Assembly: GCA_022478985.1 (NCBI GenBank)
Contig: JAKSZP010000004.1
Location: forward strand, 248,001 to 312,000
Origin: Massospora cicadina
Taxonomy: Eukaryota; Entomophthoromycota; Entomophthoromycetes; Entomophthorales; Entomophthoraceae
DNA length: 64,000 bases
Direction: 5' to 3'
How positions within the stretch are numbered: the first letter of the stretch is position 1; every line of letters starts with the position of its first letter. A program made the position numbers and the translations under genes. The notes under the pieces are model-generated. The model was not told the origin of the DNA. It saw only the letters and a list, made by a program, of their open reading frames with translations, and did no database searches. Shown here in pieces: positions 12,960 to 25,260 of this stretch.

Positions 12960-13690
12960 CCAGTGCTGAAGTTTTGGTGTCCACACATGTGGAAAACCTG
13001 GGCGACGTGATCTTAGCTGGACAAAGTTTGCACCACTTTGGTGCCTGTGCCGCTGGGTTTGACAAAGAGAAGAAAATCAACACCAACCTGTGGTCAGAGA
13101 AATCGATTTTTGTCATCATGAAGTGTGCAACCTGAGACCAAAAGTGCAACGGGGAAAGAATAAGATCAATCCAGGACATAGACCTTAGCTGACCATTGTG
13201 CACATGGGGACAGGACATGTTGGTGAGCAGTATTGCATGTTTGGGAAGGGTATCAAACAGCCCTAAAATGGCTTTTAGAACACGTAGTTTGACGTGCCCC
13301 TGTGGAGGGTAAGCGTTGAAGGCCAGCGGTCAGTGGCTGGGTTGGCCCAGCAGTTCAGGTCGCTCACCACAGATGGATCAGGGGGAAGTGGGAGGGAAGC
13401 GACAGCCAAGAGAACTCACGGCAAGCCCATGCACAGGTCAGGGCATAAAAAAAAATGATGGTGTGCACTTCATCATCCCATGAAAAGGACAAAACAAGCA
13501 CACGCCCATCGAGGTACAAATTTTGGAAATAAATTAAAACTACAGGTTACACATACAAACACCCCACAGTGTGGCGACCAAAAGGAAAAGGAGGGGAGGA
13601 TCATGGTTGCCCATGTTTCCTTGGCACCGTGTAGACATTATATTTCCTGAATGGCCAGGATGTCCAAAGGTAAATGATTTTTAAAACTTA
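12960..13690 (-). pseudogene. LINE ORF2 apurinic-like endonuclease domain
   Basis: This domain nicks target DNA to prime reverse transcription. Visible landmarks on the minus strand are LDGRVLVLSF (about 13520-13480), SDLNCWANPATDRWP (about 13365-13310, the GD-N...DR block of exonuclease-endonuclease-phosphatase enzymes) and a SDHRLV motif (about 13098-13080, the catalytic Asp-His pair). The pieces fall in more than one frame, so frameshifts are present. Confidence 0.7.
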
Positions 13691-13699
13691 GTTTCCTAT

Positions 13700-14208
13700 C
13701 CATGGAAAGAGAGGCCTTGAGTCCAGCGATTTTCAACGTCCCTATTTTAAAGGCTCCCCCATCACACCTTAAATTCTATAGGAAGGGCCCTCTTGCCCAT
13801 CCTTTGCTGCTTTCACAGCAGTGCTACTGGACTGCATATTTAGAGCTTCATATGAGTTTTGAGGGAATTCTTTACAGTGGGAGGAGTATTAGTTTTTGGC
13901 AGTAGCTTTTTGTTTTGACATTTGAAATAGCTGTGCTCCTGTGGTGTATCATTGAAGGTCAACAAAAAAATTTTGGGAGGGAAATGGGTGGTAGAATCAG
14001 TTTCAATTGAGGCTTAGTAATTTTGCTCAGGTAAATTTGACTCACTCATTGGGTCCTCAGGCTAGTTGGCCTGATCTGATTGGTGAGTGGATTCTCAAGC
14101 CACTTCAGCAGCAAATGACTCAATGTCATTATGGGTCTGGGCAGGCAAGTCTATGGACGCAGCTGTGGCCACTGCCTTGGCCACTGCTCTGCTGGCCTGT
14201 TTGTCCTT
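13700..14208 (-). pseudogene. LINE ORF1, C-terminal part
   Basis: The minus-strand frame begins KDKQASRAVAKAVATAA directly at the border of element A and runs into HNDIESFAAEVA. It parallels the ISDIESHAANV block of the ORF1 fragment at 6930-7130. Together with 24448-24980 this gives zinc knuckle, basic stretch and Ala-rich tail in the same order as that fragment. Broken by stops further on. Confidence 0.6.
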
Positions 14209-15375
14209 TGTAAAATTTTATAGGGATCTTGATTATTCTTGGCTGATAACCCCTAAATTAATTAACTACACAGGTTTGTTGTTGTGCATTTCTCCATGTT
14301 GTATTATAGTAAGATGTATTCATTTGATAATAGTATGGAGACTATTATCCATAGTTGAATATAGTACTAATATTGGGCCCAACTCTTGACCAATATTTCC
14401 CCTTGAAATACGCAGGATATCCTCAATAGGGATTTGTTTACATAATACCGCATACTCAATCCATGCTCAGATCCTTATTTATGGTTTCTCTCTGGTGACA
14501 CACAGTTGGCAGCAATCCCCTGATTCAGTTCAGCTTCTCTTCTCTAGATCCACGCTCAGATCCTTACTCTTTATATGAAAGAGTCTCCCAATTAAAGCAC
14601 ACAGTAATAATTTCCTTGAGAAAGAATAAAACTCAAAATGGATTCTAGTATGATATTAATTACTGGTAAAAGTGTAAAGTATTTCAGTGTATATCGGTAT
14701 TTTAGTATATTTAGTATATTTAATATATCTATTAAGTGAATTCTTGGGGGAATTTATAATGGGAATTTGGTGCCCAACCCTCAATTAGCACCTCATCAAT
14801 GATTTGGAAGCCGTTGCCATTGAATTACCCATCATCATCTCATCAGCAATGGTTTCCATCCTGGCTAGGATTCTGATGTTGGACATCCTCAAGACCTAAT
14901 TTGGAAAGAGTCGGAAAATGCGTCCCTAAAGTTTTACTCTAGATCCCAGCAAACCAACCATAATTGGCAGGCGAACTGCTTAGGTAATGGGACTTGTTAC
15001 CCATTAAGGCAGGTCGCAAACCAACTGATCAATTTTCTAGTTGCAGATGGAATCACTCACCTCGCAACTTGATCCTTAAATTCCCAATCAGTCAGAGTTG
15101 AAACCTGACTGATCCCAATTGGTACACCTGATAATTAATCATTAATCAACTATCAGATGCCCCTATTTCGTCAGCAACTCTGCCCAATAAGATCTTAAGC
15201 ATTCACCTGGATCAATCCCCTACAGATTCAACCCAGGAAAATAACCTAAAATCCCATGAACATTATTATCCCAAAATCAGGGTCAACCAATATACAATTC
15301 ATTTTGCTATAGGGAATTATCCCCTAGCGACCCCTGTTAATCTAGTTGGCTGGGAATATGGCAAAAATACCAACA
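14209..15375 (-). repeat. Element A 3' LTR
   Basis: Starts TGTAAAATTTTATAGGG and ends CCAACA on the plus strand, aligning end to end with 23284-24447. A pyrimidine run at 15376-15388 (PPT on the element strand) abuts its inner end. Confidence 0.85.
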
Positions 15376-15388
15376 CATCCCCCCTCTT

Positions 15389-18149
15389 GGCTAGATTTCT
15401 AGTGAGAAAAGGATTGGAGCAGGAGAACGCCACTTCATACACTCAGTTGGATACTTCATTTGTTCAAGTGGAGTATGATCAATCAGTACTCAATGCTGCT
15501 CAGGACAACCTTCAGCATGTGGCTCTCTTCCTCCTCCTCCTCCTTGCTACTGCCTACTCAGAGCATGGTTCCCATGACCTTCTGTCATGCCAGGCTGATC
15601 AGTTTATTCGTGACAATATTAATCCTGGAATCTGGTTTTCCCCCATCAGGGCATATGACCCGCTGTCATATTCAGGATTCTTGGTCTGGCATCCTCAATT
15701 TCCTGATTTTCTCCTCATCCTTGACATGAGATTCTTGCCGTTGATATTCATTTTGTGACGCAATTAAGAATTCTCATTTATATTCGCCATTGTTATTTTC
15801 TCATAATAACCTCTTGGCTCCTATCATTCTTAATACTTCTCTGGAGAGCTTATCCCTATAATCTTGAGATCAATTTCACCAAAATTAGAGCTTAATTTAT
15901 TTCAGAGTGCATAATGTTAATTTTTATATAAGTCTGACATCACCCCTCTCATCCAGCTCATATGTCAAATTCTGAGTCTTAGTACCAACAGCTGCTTAAT
16001 AGCATGTCTGATAAAGACCTTCAGCTCTTCCAGCTGATGAGTCGATATGCACGCTGGAACCTCTTCTATGGTCCTTCCAGGACTCATACTCCCAGTTAAT
16101 ACTCATAGCCAGTCCTTCCATGAAATTACTGGAAATGGTAACCAACCCCAACGAAACCAGGTTAGCAATTGTATCTAATAACTCACAACCAATCCTCCCT
16201 CCCTCATCGATTCCTGAGTTAGATTTTAAACCTCTCCTGGATTTGGCTCCATTCTCAGATCTCCTACCATCATCATCAAACCTCCTGAAGCAATGCCCTC
16301 CACCCCCAATCGTTCATTCCTCGCCAGATCAGACTTGCTTCTGGAGTTCCTCTTCTGACTCAGTCAATATTACAAGCCAGCTGTTTTGACCACCAAACTA
16401 GCCTTTGGAAACAGTGTACTTTTGAGCTCCCCTATGCAGAATTGAGGGCCTAAGTAACCAAGGCTTTGTCTATAGCTCTGAACTCTTCCAATCTTGAAAA
16501 CATCCTAGATTGAGATGTTGCAGTCTATGCACTTTGCTTTGCCAGCCAAGATTTTCTAAGTTGGGCCACAAAGCTTCCAGCCTCTCCTGGCTTCCATCGC
16601 TCATTCTGCTTCAGCTTCCAAGAAGCTCATAATTGTAACAAATGGTATTAAGCCATTCGTTGCATTTTGATTCGGGTTCAGATTTTCAAAATCCAAATCA
16701 ATTCATTTAAAAAGATTTTTGGTGTTTGTTGGGTTTGGGCGCTGGGTTGTGCCTCGCCTGAATTATTGATTAGCTCTTGCGAGCCTAATCAATGTTTTGG
16801 GCGAGGCCCTGGAAGGGCGACCTTTTAAGGTCAAGCTCACACAATTCCAAACTTCATTTAGAATTCTCTCTATCTTTCTCTGGTGGCCTTGGGGCCTCCC
16901 TTACCTTATCTTACCTGATGATCCGCGCACAACAAGTTTTTGTCATGTCAACAAAAACTTGAGTTTTTGGGGTTTGATCTCCCTCAAATATCCTATCTTT
17001 TTCTTGGTGTGTTCGCGGCATCAGATTATTGGGATCCTGTTCATCAATGACTTTTTATTCGATAATAAATAAAATAAGGTTAATTCTGGGGTTTGCAAAG
17101 TCACTTACCTATTTCATCTTTTTCTCACTCCAAATTTCCCTAATTCCAAGGTTCACTGCCTCGAGAGTCCAGCTCACGCTGAATGTTCAGCATGAATTGT
17201 GTCAAACCTAAAGTAAGATGGTGATTGGAAACTGGGACATTTCTGACCGTTACAGTAGTCATCATTTTCAGGATACCATTCACTCCTTGCATAACTATAT
17301 CATTTCTGGCATGTCCCATCAGTATCTTCCACTAATAGCTTTAATAGGGGCATGATTTGGCAACCCTCACCTATTATCCCTTGCTTGATGTTGGCTCATA
17401 TGTCCAGTGTTCTTGATGAAGACCATTGGCAAGCACTCAAGACCAATCTTCCAGCTCCAGTGCCATATTGGGATTACTCAGGGTTATTCAACAACTGCCT
17501 CTTCTTATACAGTTGCTTCCCTCCCTGCTCTGGGGTATCACATTTGGAATGTTCTTACATTTCTTTCTCTTCCCCTAGTTGCTTTCTCGCAGGGATCGCA
17601 TCTGCTCAGTGAACTTGGTTTTAAGTAGGTCTAGCCCTCACTATCATCCAATCTTACATAGATTTCAAAGGGTTGTTTACTCCTACTATAATCCATCATC
17701 CCTCCTCCAAGAGGTGACATAGGCAGAATCATCCCCTAAAATTGAGAATAACCATAAAAAAATAAAAATTATAAAAATATATCATTTTTCTATGCGTTAT
17801 TTAATAATCTTTTTTCCCAACATTTTTATCAAGCTTTTATTTTTTTTTCTTTTTTTCTATGGGACTTAACCTTTTTTGGTCCAGCAGTCCATCTTTTTAC
17901 TTTATTCCCCCAAACTGGTTCCTAGGTATACTTAGACCTACCAGTTTTCTATGGTTCAGAGGTCTTACTTTTTTAAGACTTAACCATCTAATTTGGTTCA
18001 GCGGTCCTTTTTATGGACTTAACTAAATCATTAGGACATAACCAACTTAATGGTTCAGCAGTCCTTTTGTAACTCTTTTTTGATTATTTTCTTTCATTGA
18101 TCCATTGCTTTAAATATTTAGCATGGACTCAATTTACTATCCTTCCATC
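15389..18149. other. Extra region of element A between integrase and 3' LTR
   Basis: About 2.5 kb lies inside the element (the PPT is still next to the LTR) in the position where some gypsy elements carry a third ORF. On the element strand I see no coding sequence. On the opposite (plus) strand there are several medium frames, such as 15387-15758 (123 codons, with a hydrophobic Leu-rich segment in its middle), 16120-16389 and 17352-17628, none of which I can match to a family. It contains a strong stem-loop (16750-16808). It may be a decayed antisense gene or a separate insertion. Confidence 0.45.
16750..16808. other. Long imperfect stem-loop
   Basis: The outer arm GCCTCGCC (16751-16758) pairs with GGCGAGGC (16800-16807). 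The inner arm ATTGATTAG-CTC pairs with GAG-CCTAATCAAT around a TTGC loop. The two helices are separated by a small TGAATT/GTTTTG internal loop. Confidence 0.6.
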
Positions 18150-19394
18150 CAAAAAGTTCTTGATGGAGTAGGCGCCCATCACCATCTTGGCGATAATTTC
18201 AAACAGACCTGACCACAATGCATCCAACTTGTTTCTTCTCCCAAAACCATGCATATTACAATAGGCAACTCTTTCGCCTATTTAATATTCTGATAAAGAT
18301 GGTTGCCTCTTATAAAATGTTATTTTTGCTCGAATAATTTTTCTTCAAAGTCATATTGAATGCTTGTGATTACATTTCAATCAGAATATTTGTCAATCAG
18401 TTCAGGTACTGCTTGGCACTCATCCCCCAGTGTTGGTTCCACCACTGAATATAAAATTGGCGGCAACGCAGCCTTCCTTCCATATAGCAACTCAAACAGC
18501 ATTTTTCCTGTCACCATATGATGATTGATATCATAGGCAAACATCACTGAACTCATGTACATTCTCCACATGGAATTTCTTCCTGCAACCAGCTTCCTCC
18601 TCATTGCATCCAGCGTCCCATTGACTTGTTCTACCAGTCTTTTCGTCTCCATATGGTAAGGTACAGACATAACTCCTTGGATCCTCATTATCTCATTTAA
18701 TTGCAGGATCACATGAGATGTAAATTCATTCCATTGTCGCTCAGAAGGACCTGCAGGCATCCATGTCAGTATACTACTTGATCTAGGATGAACTTTGCAG
18801 TGCTGGTAGCGTCTACCTTCACCAGGGCCTTCATCTTGACTCATATTGTCATATTGTTAATTGCAACTATGATGTACTTGACTCCCCCTGTGCTCATTTT
18901 CAGCAGTCCCATCACATTGATGGACACTGTATGCAATCAAATTTAGGTCATACCAGTCAGTATTCACTCATATGCTTATGCAGCTTGTGTAACTGGCACT
19001 CCACACAGCAAGCCAGATAGTTTGTGACATTGTAATTGATTGACTCCCAGTAGTAGTACTGGCAAATATGATTGGTTATTTTTCTCAGGCATCCATGCCT
19101 GTCAACCTTATGAGCAGCTTGAACAGTAGCTGCTCTTTCTGACAGTTTTTTGAATAATAACTGCTTCCTGATGATCATCTTACAACTTGTCCATCCATCG
19201 TCTCGGTGTTTTCCATTGCTTTCAAAGCGCACCTTGAATTTCTTAGGGTTTGTTCCCAATTTCTCCGTTAACCATTCTCTGAAATAGCTCATCCGCCTGC
19301 TGGTATACCACCTGGACCATTGGTAACTTCGATAAGCCATCCTCATTCTGATGAGAAGCCCCCACTTGGTGGACAATCTTGTAATTGTAAGCAT
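18150..19394 (-). pseudogene. Element A integrase
   Basis: A zinc-binding region with a His pair (KVDRHGCLRK) and CCVECQ at about 19110-18990 fits the HHCC domain. The core is disrupted: the first catalytic position reads INVMG where DVMG is expected, and LLSDNG is found in another frame. The C-terminal part retains VEQVNGTLDAMRRKL and MLFELLYGRKAALPP (about 18640-18460). Multiple frameshifts; inactive. Confidence 0.8.
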
Positions 19395-19410
19395 GTAGCT
19401 TAAGTGACCA

Positions 19411-19803
19411 TCAGGACAGTTGTCCTTCTGGTTCCCTTAGATTATGCAGCCAACACAGCAAAGAGTGGTCCGTCACCACCTTAAAGTGCGTTCTGTAGAT
19501 GTACACCTGAAACTTCTTGCATGCGTAAATGACCACAAGGCATTCATGCTCAGTTACGGTGTAGTTCCTCTCAGCGGCTGAGAGTGTCCAGCTCACATAT
19601 GCCACCAGATGTTCGTCCCCAAGTTCATCTGCTTGGCTTAGTATGGTGCCAATTGCCATCAATGAAGCATCAGTTTTTATAATAAACTCTCGATTAAAAT
19701 TTGGATATTTCAAAATTGGAGAATCTATTAGGTACCTGCGTAGCTCATTTAAGGATTCCTGCGCTTCTTCATTCCATATGAATCCTTTTTTTGGATCCTT
19801 CAA
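19411..19803 (-). pseudogene. Element A RNase H
   Basis: An open minus-strand frame of 130 codons with the three expected acidic sites in motifs TDASLMAIGTILSQ, TEHECLVVIYA and VVTDHSLL. It removes RNA from the RNA/DNA hybrid. This is the best preserved domain of the element. Confidence 0.88.
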
Positions 19804-20046
19804 CAGATGGAATAAGGGCTCAGATATTTGGGCGAAGTCCTAAATAAATCTTATGTAGTATCTGAACATTCTAAGGAACACTTTGATGTCTCAGACACTC
19901 TTTGGAACAGCCATCCATTATATGGCTTCTATCTTCTGGGCAAGCAGCTGCAATCCACTGGAGCTGATCACGAATCACAGATATTTCAGCTCTTTTTTGA
20001 AGAAGTGACACTTCCTCAGCTTAATCTTCAGGTTAGCTGCGGATAG

Positions 20047-20733
20047 TCACTTGAATACTTCTTCCAAGTGGCGTATGTGGTCAGTAAACGTCCTACTTAA
20101 CACATTGATATCGTCCAGATATACCAGGATGCACAACAACTTCAAGTCGCTCAGTATAGCGTCCATGGCCCTTTGGAACGTTGCAGGCGCATTACATAGA
20201 CCCTGGGGCATTCTCGTCAGTTGGTATAGCCGCTTTGCAGTAATAATCACGCATTTTTCCTGGTCTTCTTTTGGCAAATCAATTTGCCAAAATCCTGAGA
20301 TCAGACCCATTGTGGAGAAATACTTTACTTCTCCCAATTGATCTAGTGCATTGTCAATTCTTAGTAGGGGAATGAACCTTCTTCATAATCTTATTCAGCT
20401 TTCAGTAGTCAATAACCACCCAATTGGAGCCATCCTTTTTTTCACGATTAGAATTGGACTCTCCCAGGGACTCAATGATGGAACTAGAAGCCCATGCTTC
20501 ACTAGTTTGCTGATTTCATCTTCCACTACCACTTCAGCTTCTTTTGACCATCGAATCAGTCTCATTCTGATCAGAAAATTATTCCCAGTGTCAATCTTGT
20601 GGATCACATCTCTCACACATCCCAAATTGTGGTCATCCTGAGCGAATACTTCCCAATACTTTTCAAACAATTTGAGCACCTCCTCTTGCTGGCATTCTGA
20701 CAGTTCAGCAAGCTGCTCTCGATCAACCAACAT
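20047..20733 (-). pseudogene. Element A reverse transcriptase
   Basis: Minus-strand blocks in order are a linker with ECQQEEVLKLFEKYWEVF (20690-20640), ISKLVKHGLLVPSLSPW (about 20520-20470), MPQGLCNAPATFQRAMD (about 20220-20160) and ILVYLDDINVLS (about 20130-20100). The catalytic YLDD is intact. A frame change separates 20395 and 20337. Copies cDNA from the element RNA. Confidence 0.9.
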
Positions 20734-21121
20734 GGAGATACTCTTGGCTACCCCAGCCAGTTATTCCATCTCATAGAGAGTCCCAAAATCATGGAATCTC
20801 CTCAATTCAGCTGTCAGGATTAGATGAACAAATGTAACAATCTGATTCTTCTCAAGCTTCAGTAGTTTTTTCACTCAAATTCGCCAGGAAAACTCGGATT
20901 TCTCCATGGACCAGCATAATTATTCCAGGAGCCACCCAAGGCTCCACTCTGGACTTCTTCCAGGGGCTTCCGACTTCCCCATACAGCAGTTATGGTATCC
21001 TAATGGCAACCCTGTGTCAACTATAATCTGTGATCCCATTGTTATGGTTCTCGCATTCTTAATACTCAGCAGAATTCCCCAATTTTCTAGTATTTCCGTC
21101 AGCATTTCGTGTTTCTTCTGA

Positions 21122-21535
21122 TCAACTAGTTGGTATCAAATTGGGGTTAATGCCATCATTGCATATCAGGTTGATGAAGTTATTTCTCCTACTCAGTGGA
21201 GCTTCCTCATCCCTCTGATAAACCAATGGTAACGTCTGACCCAATATAGTCAACATGTTATCCTCAAAGTTACATTTAACTCCATATTTTTGTAGTAATT
21301 CTGTCCCAATAAGAATATTGTAGTTTTGGTTGGCCAAACCTATTGCTGGAGCAGATACCACCAAGGATCCAAATCGAAGTGGTAGAGCACTATATGCTCC
21401 ACATGAGATGGTGGTATTCAGCCCGCTGTCCCATATTCTTTTTTGTGTTCCAAATATGGGTGAGATCTTCATTCTCTTCACCATCTTGGTCAAAACAATA
21501 CTAATGGGCGCTCCACTGTCAACAATCGCCCTCAC
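21122..21535 (-). pseudogene. Element A aspartic protease
   Basis: The pol protease cleaves the polyprotein. The minus-strand frame is open for 137 codons with the active-site motif VDSGAPISIV at its start (about 21520-21490) and ILIGTELLQKYGV (about 21320-21280), the ILG-type second motif. The catalytic Asp is intact. It lies between gag and RT as in other gypsy elements. Confidence 0.85.
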
Positions 21536-22019
21536 CTGTACTCAAAATACTAGTATAACCATATATTTACACTCAGAGTATTGTAAAATAGTATTTACTG
21601 AGTGTATAGCGGCATTATTAGCCAAATTGAGGGTTTAAATTATTTGCGCCAATAAATCAGGAAAAGATTACTTGATAACGCTAAGGGGATTGACTGGCTT
21701 GCCTCATTTAATTGGACTTTGGTCAATTCTTCTGGATTATCTGCAGCTCAAAACTTATCTGCCAGTTGTCGGGCATACAGCTGAGCAACTTCCTTAATTA
21801 CCTCAGGGTCAATCCCCTTCACCCCAGATCTTGTTAACATGTTCACATCCAAATTGAAAACTTGATACAATTGATCCTGCGCATTTTCATCCACAAACAG
21901 ATCACTGATGTCAATTTCATTTTGCATAATATTAGGAGGAACAGGTTTTTCCACAACTCTAGACTGTTCCCCATCTAGGCCATGGGCCCTTTTCCCAACT
22001 TCCTTGCGGGTGCAGACTC

Positions 22020-23036
22020 TTTCATTTGGACCATGTTAATCTGATCTTTGGTTTTCTTGCAGTGAATAGCGAAATGTCCTTTTCCCCCAAACTGGTAATA
22101 GACTTTCTCCTTCTTATTGATTTGTTTATAGACTTTGGACTTATTCCTGGCATGGTTCAGTTATTTATCTCCTTGGCGCCCTCACTCCCCTTTGTGGGAT
22201 TTAAATTTTATACTATATATTATTTTAAACTTCTTTTTGGGGCATTGAAGGTAGCTCCCAATATTTTAAAATTGTCCACCATCTGAGAGGTTAAAATCTC
22301 CATCACAAACACTGAAGACATCATTCGATGTAAATCATGGTAGGGCCAAAGGGCTTCTTATAGTGCAATCTGTGCATCAAAATCATCCAGCACTTTTTCT
22401 CCAACCAAGATTTCAATTCCTGGTAGAAAAAATCCGCAAAACTTGATAAGGATTCATTTTTATGGAATTGAATGGCCATAAATTCCTGATTGTGCTTTGA
22501 CATGTGCGTGGGGTTCCAAATTCCTTTATAATAGCCGCCTTGGCCTATGCATATGACCAGATGTCCCCCTCTAGATGGGGCAACACTAGGTTTTGACAAT
22601 CGGTATTTAGGCAGTTCATCACCATCAATGCCTTTTGACAGTCGCCATATACATACATTGTCATATCAAATAATTGGAAAAATACAGGGGCGTTATCCCA
22701 ATAGAAAGTCAGCAATTTCAGTGTCACTTTGAATTTCTCTGAGGTTTCTATAGCCACCTCTCTTGGTTTGGCTACTCAGCTCACTTGAGGAGTAATTTTG
22801 GGCATCATCTCCAAAATAGCTGTGAAAATGGGCAGAATGTTTCTTTGGGTAGTCATCTTTTCAACTGAAGTCTGAGGAGTTCTTTCTTTGGCATCAGTTG
22901 CTGCATATGGCTCACATTTGCATTTGTAAGTTTTCAAATTCTCAAACTGCTTAATCAGCCGCTCTATATCTGCACTGAATGCTCTTAAACAAATGTGATC
23001 CGCTTCACGCTTCATTTTCAGAATAAGACTTCTCAA
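22020..23036 (-). pseudogene. Element A gag
   Basis: Gag forms the particle and binds RNA. Minus-strand fragments run in order. First is a Lys/Glu-rich helix region from 23036. Next is a capsid-like stretch with LLTFYWDNAPVFFQLFD (about 22720-22670). Then comes FHKNESLSSFADFFYQELKS (about 22460-22400), the usual hydrophobic/aromatic gag block. Last is FGGKGHFAIHCKKTK (about 22090-22045). The final block is a CCHC knuckle in which the His and last Cys remain but both leading Cys are replaced (Tyr and Phe). Several frameshifts. Confidence 0.75.
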
Positions 23037-23263
23037 ATTAAATCCTCTTCTTTTTTCTTAAATAATGTTACTTTCCCAAGTAACTCATTTCGAAACTTGT
23101 GACATTCTCAACCCCTCTCAATCTTAGTGACTCACTCCTCAAGCCAGCGAATTTCAATGATCCGCCAAGTTCAGAGCATTCTTGTTGATGTTTGAAAACT
23201 CCATCCAGAGTTTTATTATTTTGTCCTTATATGCCATCGCCTCCTAGTATCTTCTCATCTACA

Positions 23264-23281
23264 CCCCTGTAGTGAGCACCA
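23264..23281 (-). promoter_or_regulatory. Element A primer-binding site
   Basis: The plus strand reads CCCCTGTAGTGAGCACCA, so the element strand begins TGG two bases after the 5' LTR. This would anneal to a tRNA whose 3' end has that sequence. I could not name the tRNA. Confidence 0.75.
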
Positions 23282-23283
23282 AT

Positions 23284-24447
23284 TGTTAAAATTTATAGGG
23301 CTCTTAATTATTTTCAGTTGATAACCCCTAAATAAATTAACTTCACATGTTTGATGTTGTGCAACTCTCTGCGTTGTATGATAGTAAGATGTATTCATTT
23401 AATAATAGTATGGAGACTACTATCCATAGTTGAATATAGTACTAGTATTGGGTCCAACGCTTGGCCAGTATTTACCCTCAAAATACTCAGGATGACCTCA
23501 ATAGGGATTCATTCCCTTATACTGCCTAACTCAATTTATTCTCAGATCCTTGTTTATGGTCTCTCTCTGGTGACACACAGTTGGCAGTAATCCCTATTTC
23601 AGTTCAGCTTCTCTTCTCTGGATCCACGCTCAAATCCTTACTATTTATCTGAAAGAGTCTCCAAATTAAAAACACACAGAAATAATTTCCTTGAGAAAGT
23701 ATAGAACTCAAAATGGGTTCTGGTATGATACTAATTACTGGTAAAAGTGTAAGTTTTCAGTATATATCAGCATTTTAGTATTTTAATATTTTTAGTATAT
23801 TTATTAAGTAAATTCTAAGGGGAATTTATAGTGGGAATTTGGCGCCCAACCCTCAGTTAGCACCTCATCAATGAAATGGCAGCCGTTGCCATTGAATTTC
23901 CCATCATCATCTCATCAGCAATGGTTTCCATCCTGGCTAGGATTCTGTTGTTGGACATCCTCAAGACCTAAAACAAAATGAGTCAGAAAACGTGTCCCAA
24001 ACATTTTTCTCTTGATCCCAGCAAACTAACCATATTTGGCAGGCGATCTGCTTAGGTAATGGTACTTGTTACCCATTGAGGCAGGTCACAAACCATCTGT
24101 TAAATTCGCTAGTTGAAGGTTGCTTCACTCACCTCACAACTTGATTCTTAAATTTCCAATCAGTCAGTGATGAAACCTGACTGATCTTAATCAGTACACC
24201 TGATAGTTAATCATCAATCAACTATCAGATGCCTCATTTTGTCAGCAACTCTGACCAATGAGATCTTAAGCATTTACCTGGATTGATTCCTGATGGATCC
24301 AACCCAGGCAGATAATTTAAAATCCCCCAAACATTTTTACCTTGAAATCAGGGTCAACCAAAATCCAATTAACTTCGCTATAGGGAATTATCCCCTAGCA
24401 ACCCCTGGTAATCTAGTCAGCTGGGAATATGGGCAAAAATCCAAACA
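23284..24447 (-). repeat. Element A 5' LTR
   Basis: Starts TGTTAAAATTTATAGGG and ends CCAAACA. The PBS lies two bases inside it. Substitutions relative to the other copy are many, so the insertion is not recent. Confidence 0.85.
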
Positions 24448-25250
24448 TCTTCTTGGTCTCCTGCAGAGACACAGGTTTGACCTGTATGTAACACCTCTAT
24501 GCACCCCACGGGAAGGCAGCATCAGTGTCAATAGCCAGTTCATAATGGGAGTCAGCGCTGCTTATTGCTTCAGGGAGGATTTCATTTTGCGTATGTTCTC
24601 TCTGGAAGGGCATGTGTGAGCCTTGTGGCCAAAAGCGTTACAAAAGGTGAAGTTAGGGGGCGCGCTATTCACTGTGATGCAGAATGGGCAGGATTCCTGT
24701 CCATCAATAAACACAACTGCAATGTGGGGTATTTGGGTCAAATCTTCTTCTATGACTGCAGAAGGGGTGATCACTGTAATTTCTTTGCCCATGCACAAGT
24801 CCTGCATAAGCGTAAAGCGTTGAATTTCAAAGGAATGAAGTTCTCAATAGCTCTTAAGCCCAACCATGAGGTGGTGCTCCAGCACTGTGCGCTTTAACTT
24901 TGTGGGGAGAAAGTCAAAGGTTACAATAAAATTTGGTTTGATTTGGTCCACTGAGTGCACTCTGTCTTGACCCCTGTTGATCATCCAGGAGGTCTACCAC
25001 CACACACACCTGTGCAGCTTCGTCCAAGGCTTTTTAGTTTCAAACCTGAGATCCAACCAATCATGGGTCATGGAGTGCAACATATACTGCATCTAGGAAA
25101 CGGTTGTGCACATCTTCACAGAACTTTTCTCAAAGCACCATTTGATTAATATCCAGGAAAACTCAAACCCTGTACTCCACTAATAAAAGGGGCTGGGAAT
25201 GCGAAGTTTTGATGAGCTGGTTGCATTTTGCTTGCCAGGCTAAAATCTCC
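24448..25250 (-). pseudogene. LINE ORF1, N-terminal part and zinc knuckle
   Basis: This is the other half of the LINE split by element A. Minus-strand landmarks are FDFLPTKLKRTVLEHHLMVG (about 24905-24850), then TVNSAPPNFTFCNAFGHKAH ending in TC (about 24680-24620). The last fits C-x2-C-x4-H-x4-C with the first Cys lost. The block LPTKL..VL...LM.GL matches LPTRL..VL...LM.GL of the fragment at 7970-8040. Upstream, to about 25250, traces of the ORF1 start or 5' UTR are likely but not resolved. Confidence 0.6.
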
Positions 25251-25260
25251 AGGGTTTAAT

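Larger units (their letters stand above)
10030..14208 (-). mobile_element. Tad-like LINE, 3' part (end of ORF1, ORF2 and 3' tail)
   Basis: Minus-strand non-LTR retrotransposon. The order from high to low coordinate is ORF1 C-terminus (14208-13700), endonuclease (13690-13000), reverse transcriptase (12560-11620), post-RT region (11560-10985) and an apparently non-coding 3' tail to about 10030. Its ORF1 N-terminal part continues at 24448 beyond the inserted gypsy element A. Together the two parts make about 5 kb, a normal LINE length. Frames change several times and stops are present, so it is inactive. No poly(A) tail was clearly found at the 3' end, so that boundary is approximate. Confidence 0.75.
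14209..24447 (-). mobile_element. Gypsy element A (LTR retrotransposon, minus strand)
   Basis: A full-length but inactive Ty3/gypsy element. Direct repeats 14209-15375 and 23284-24447 (1167 and 1164 bp, TG...ACA ends) flank 7.9 kb. Read on the minus strand the order is 5' LTR, PBS (23264-23281), gag, protease, RT, RNase H, integrase, a 2.5-kb extra region, and PPT (CATCCCCCCTCTT on the plus strand at 15376-15388) next to the 3' LTR. It interrupts a LINE: ORF1 sequence abuts both ends. Candidate target duplications (TCCTT/TCTTC) are imperfect. Confidence 0.85.
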
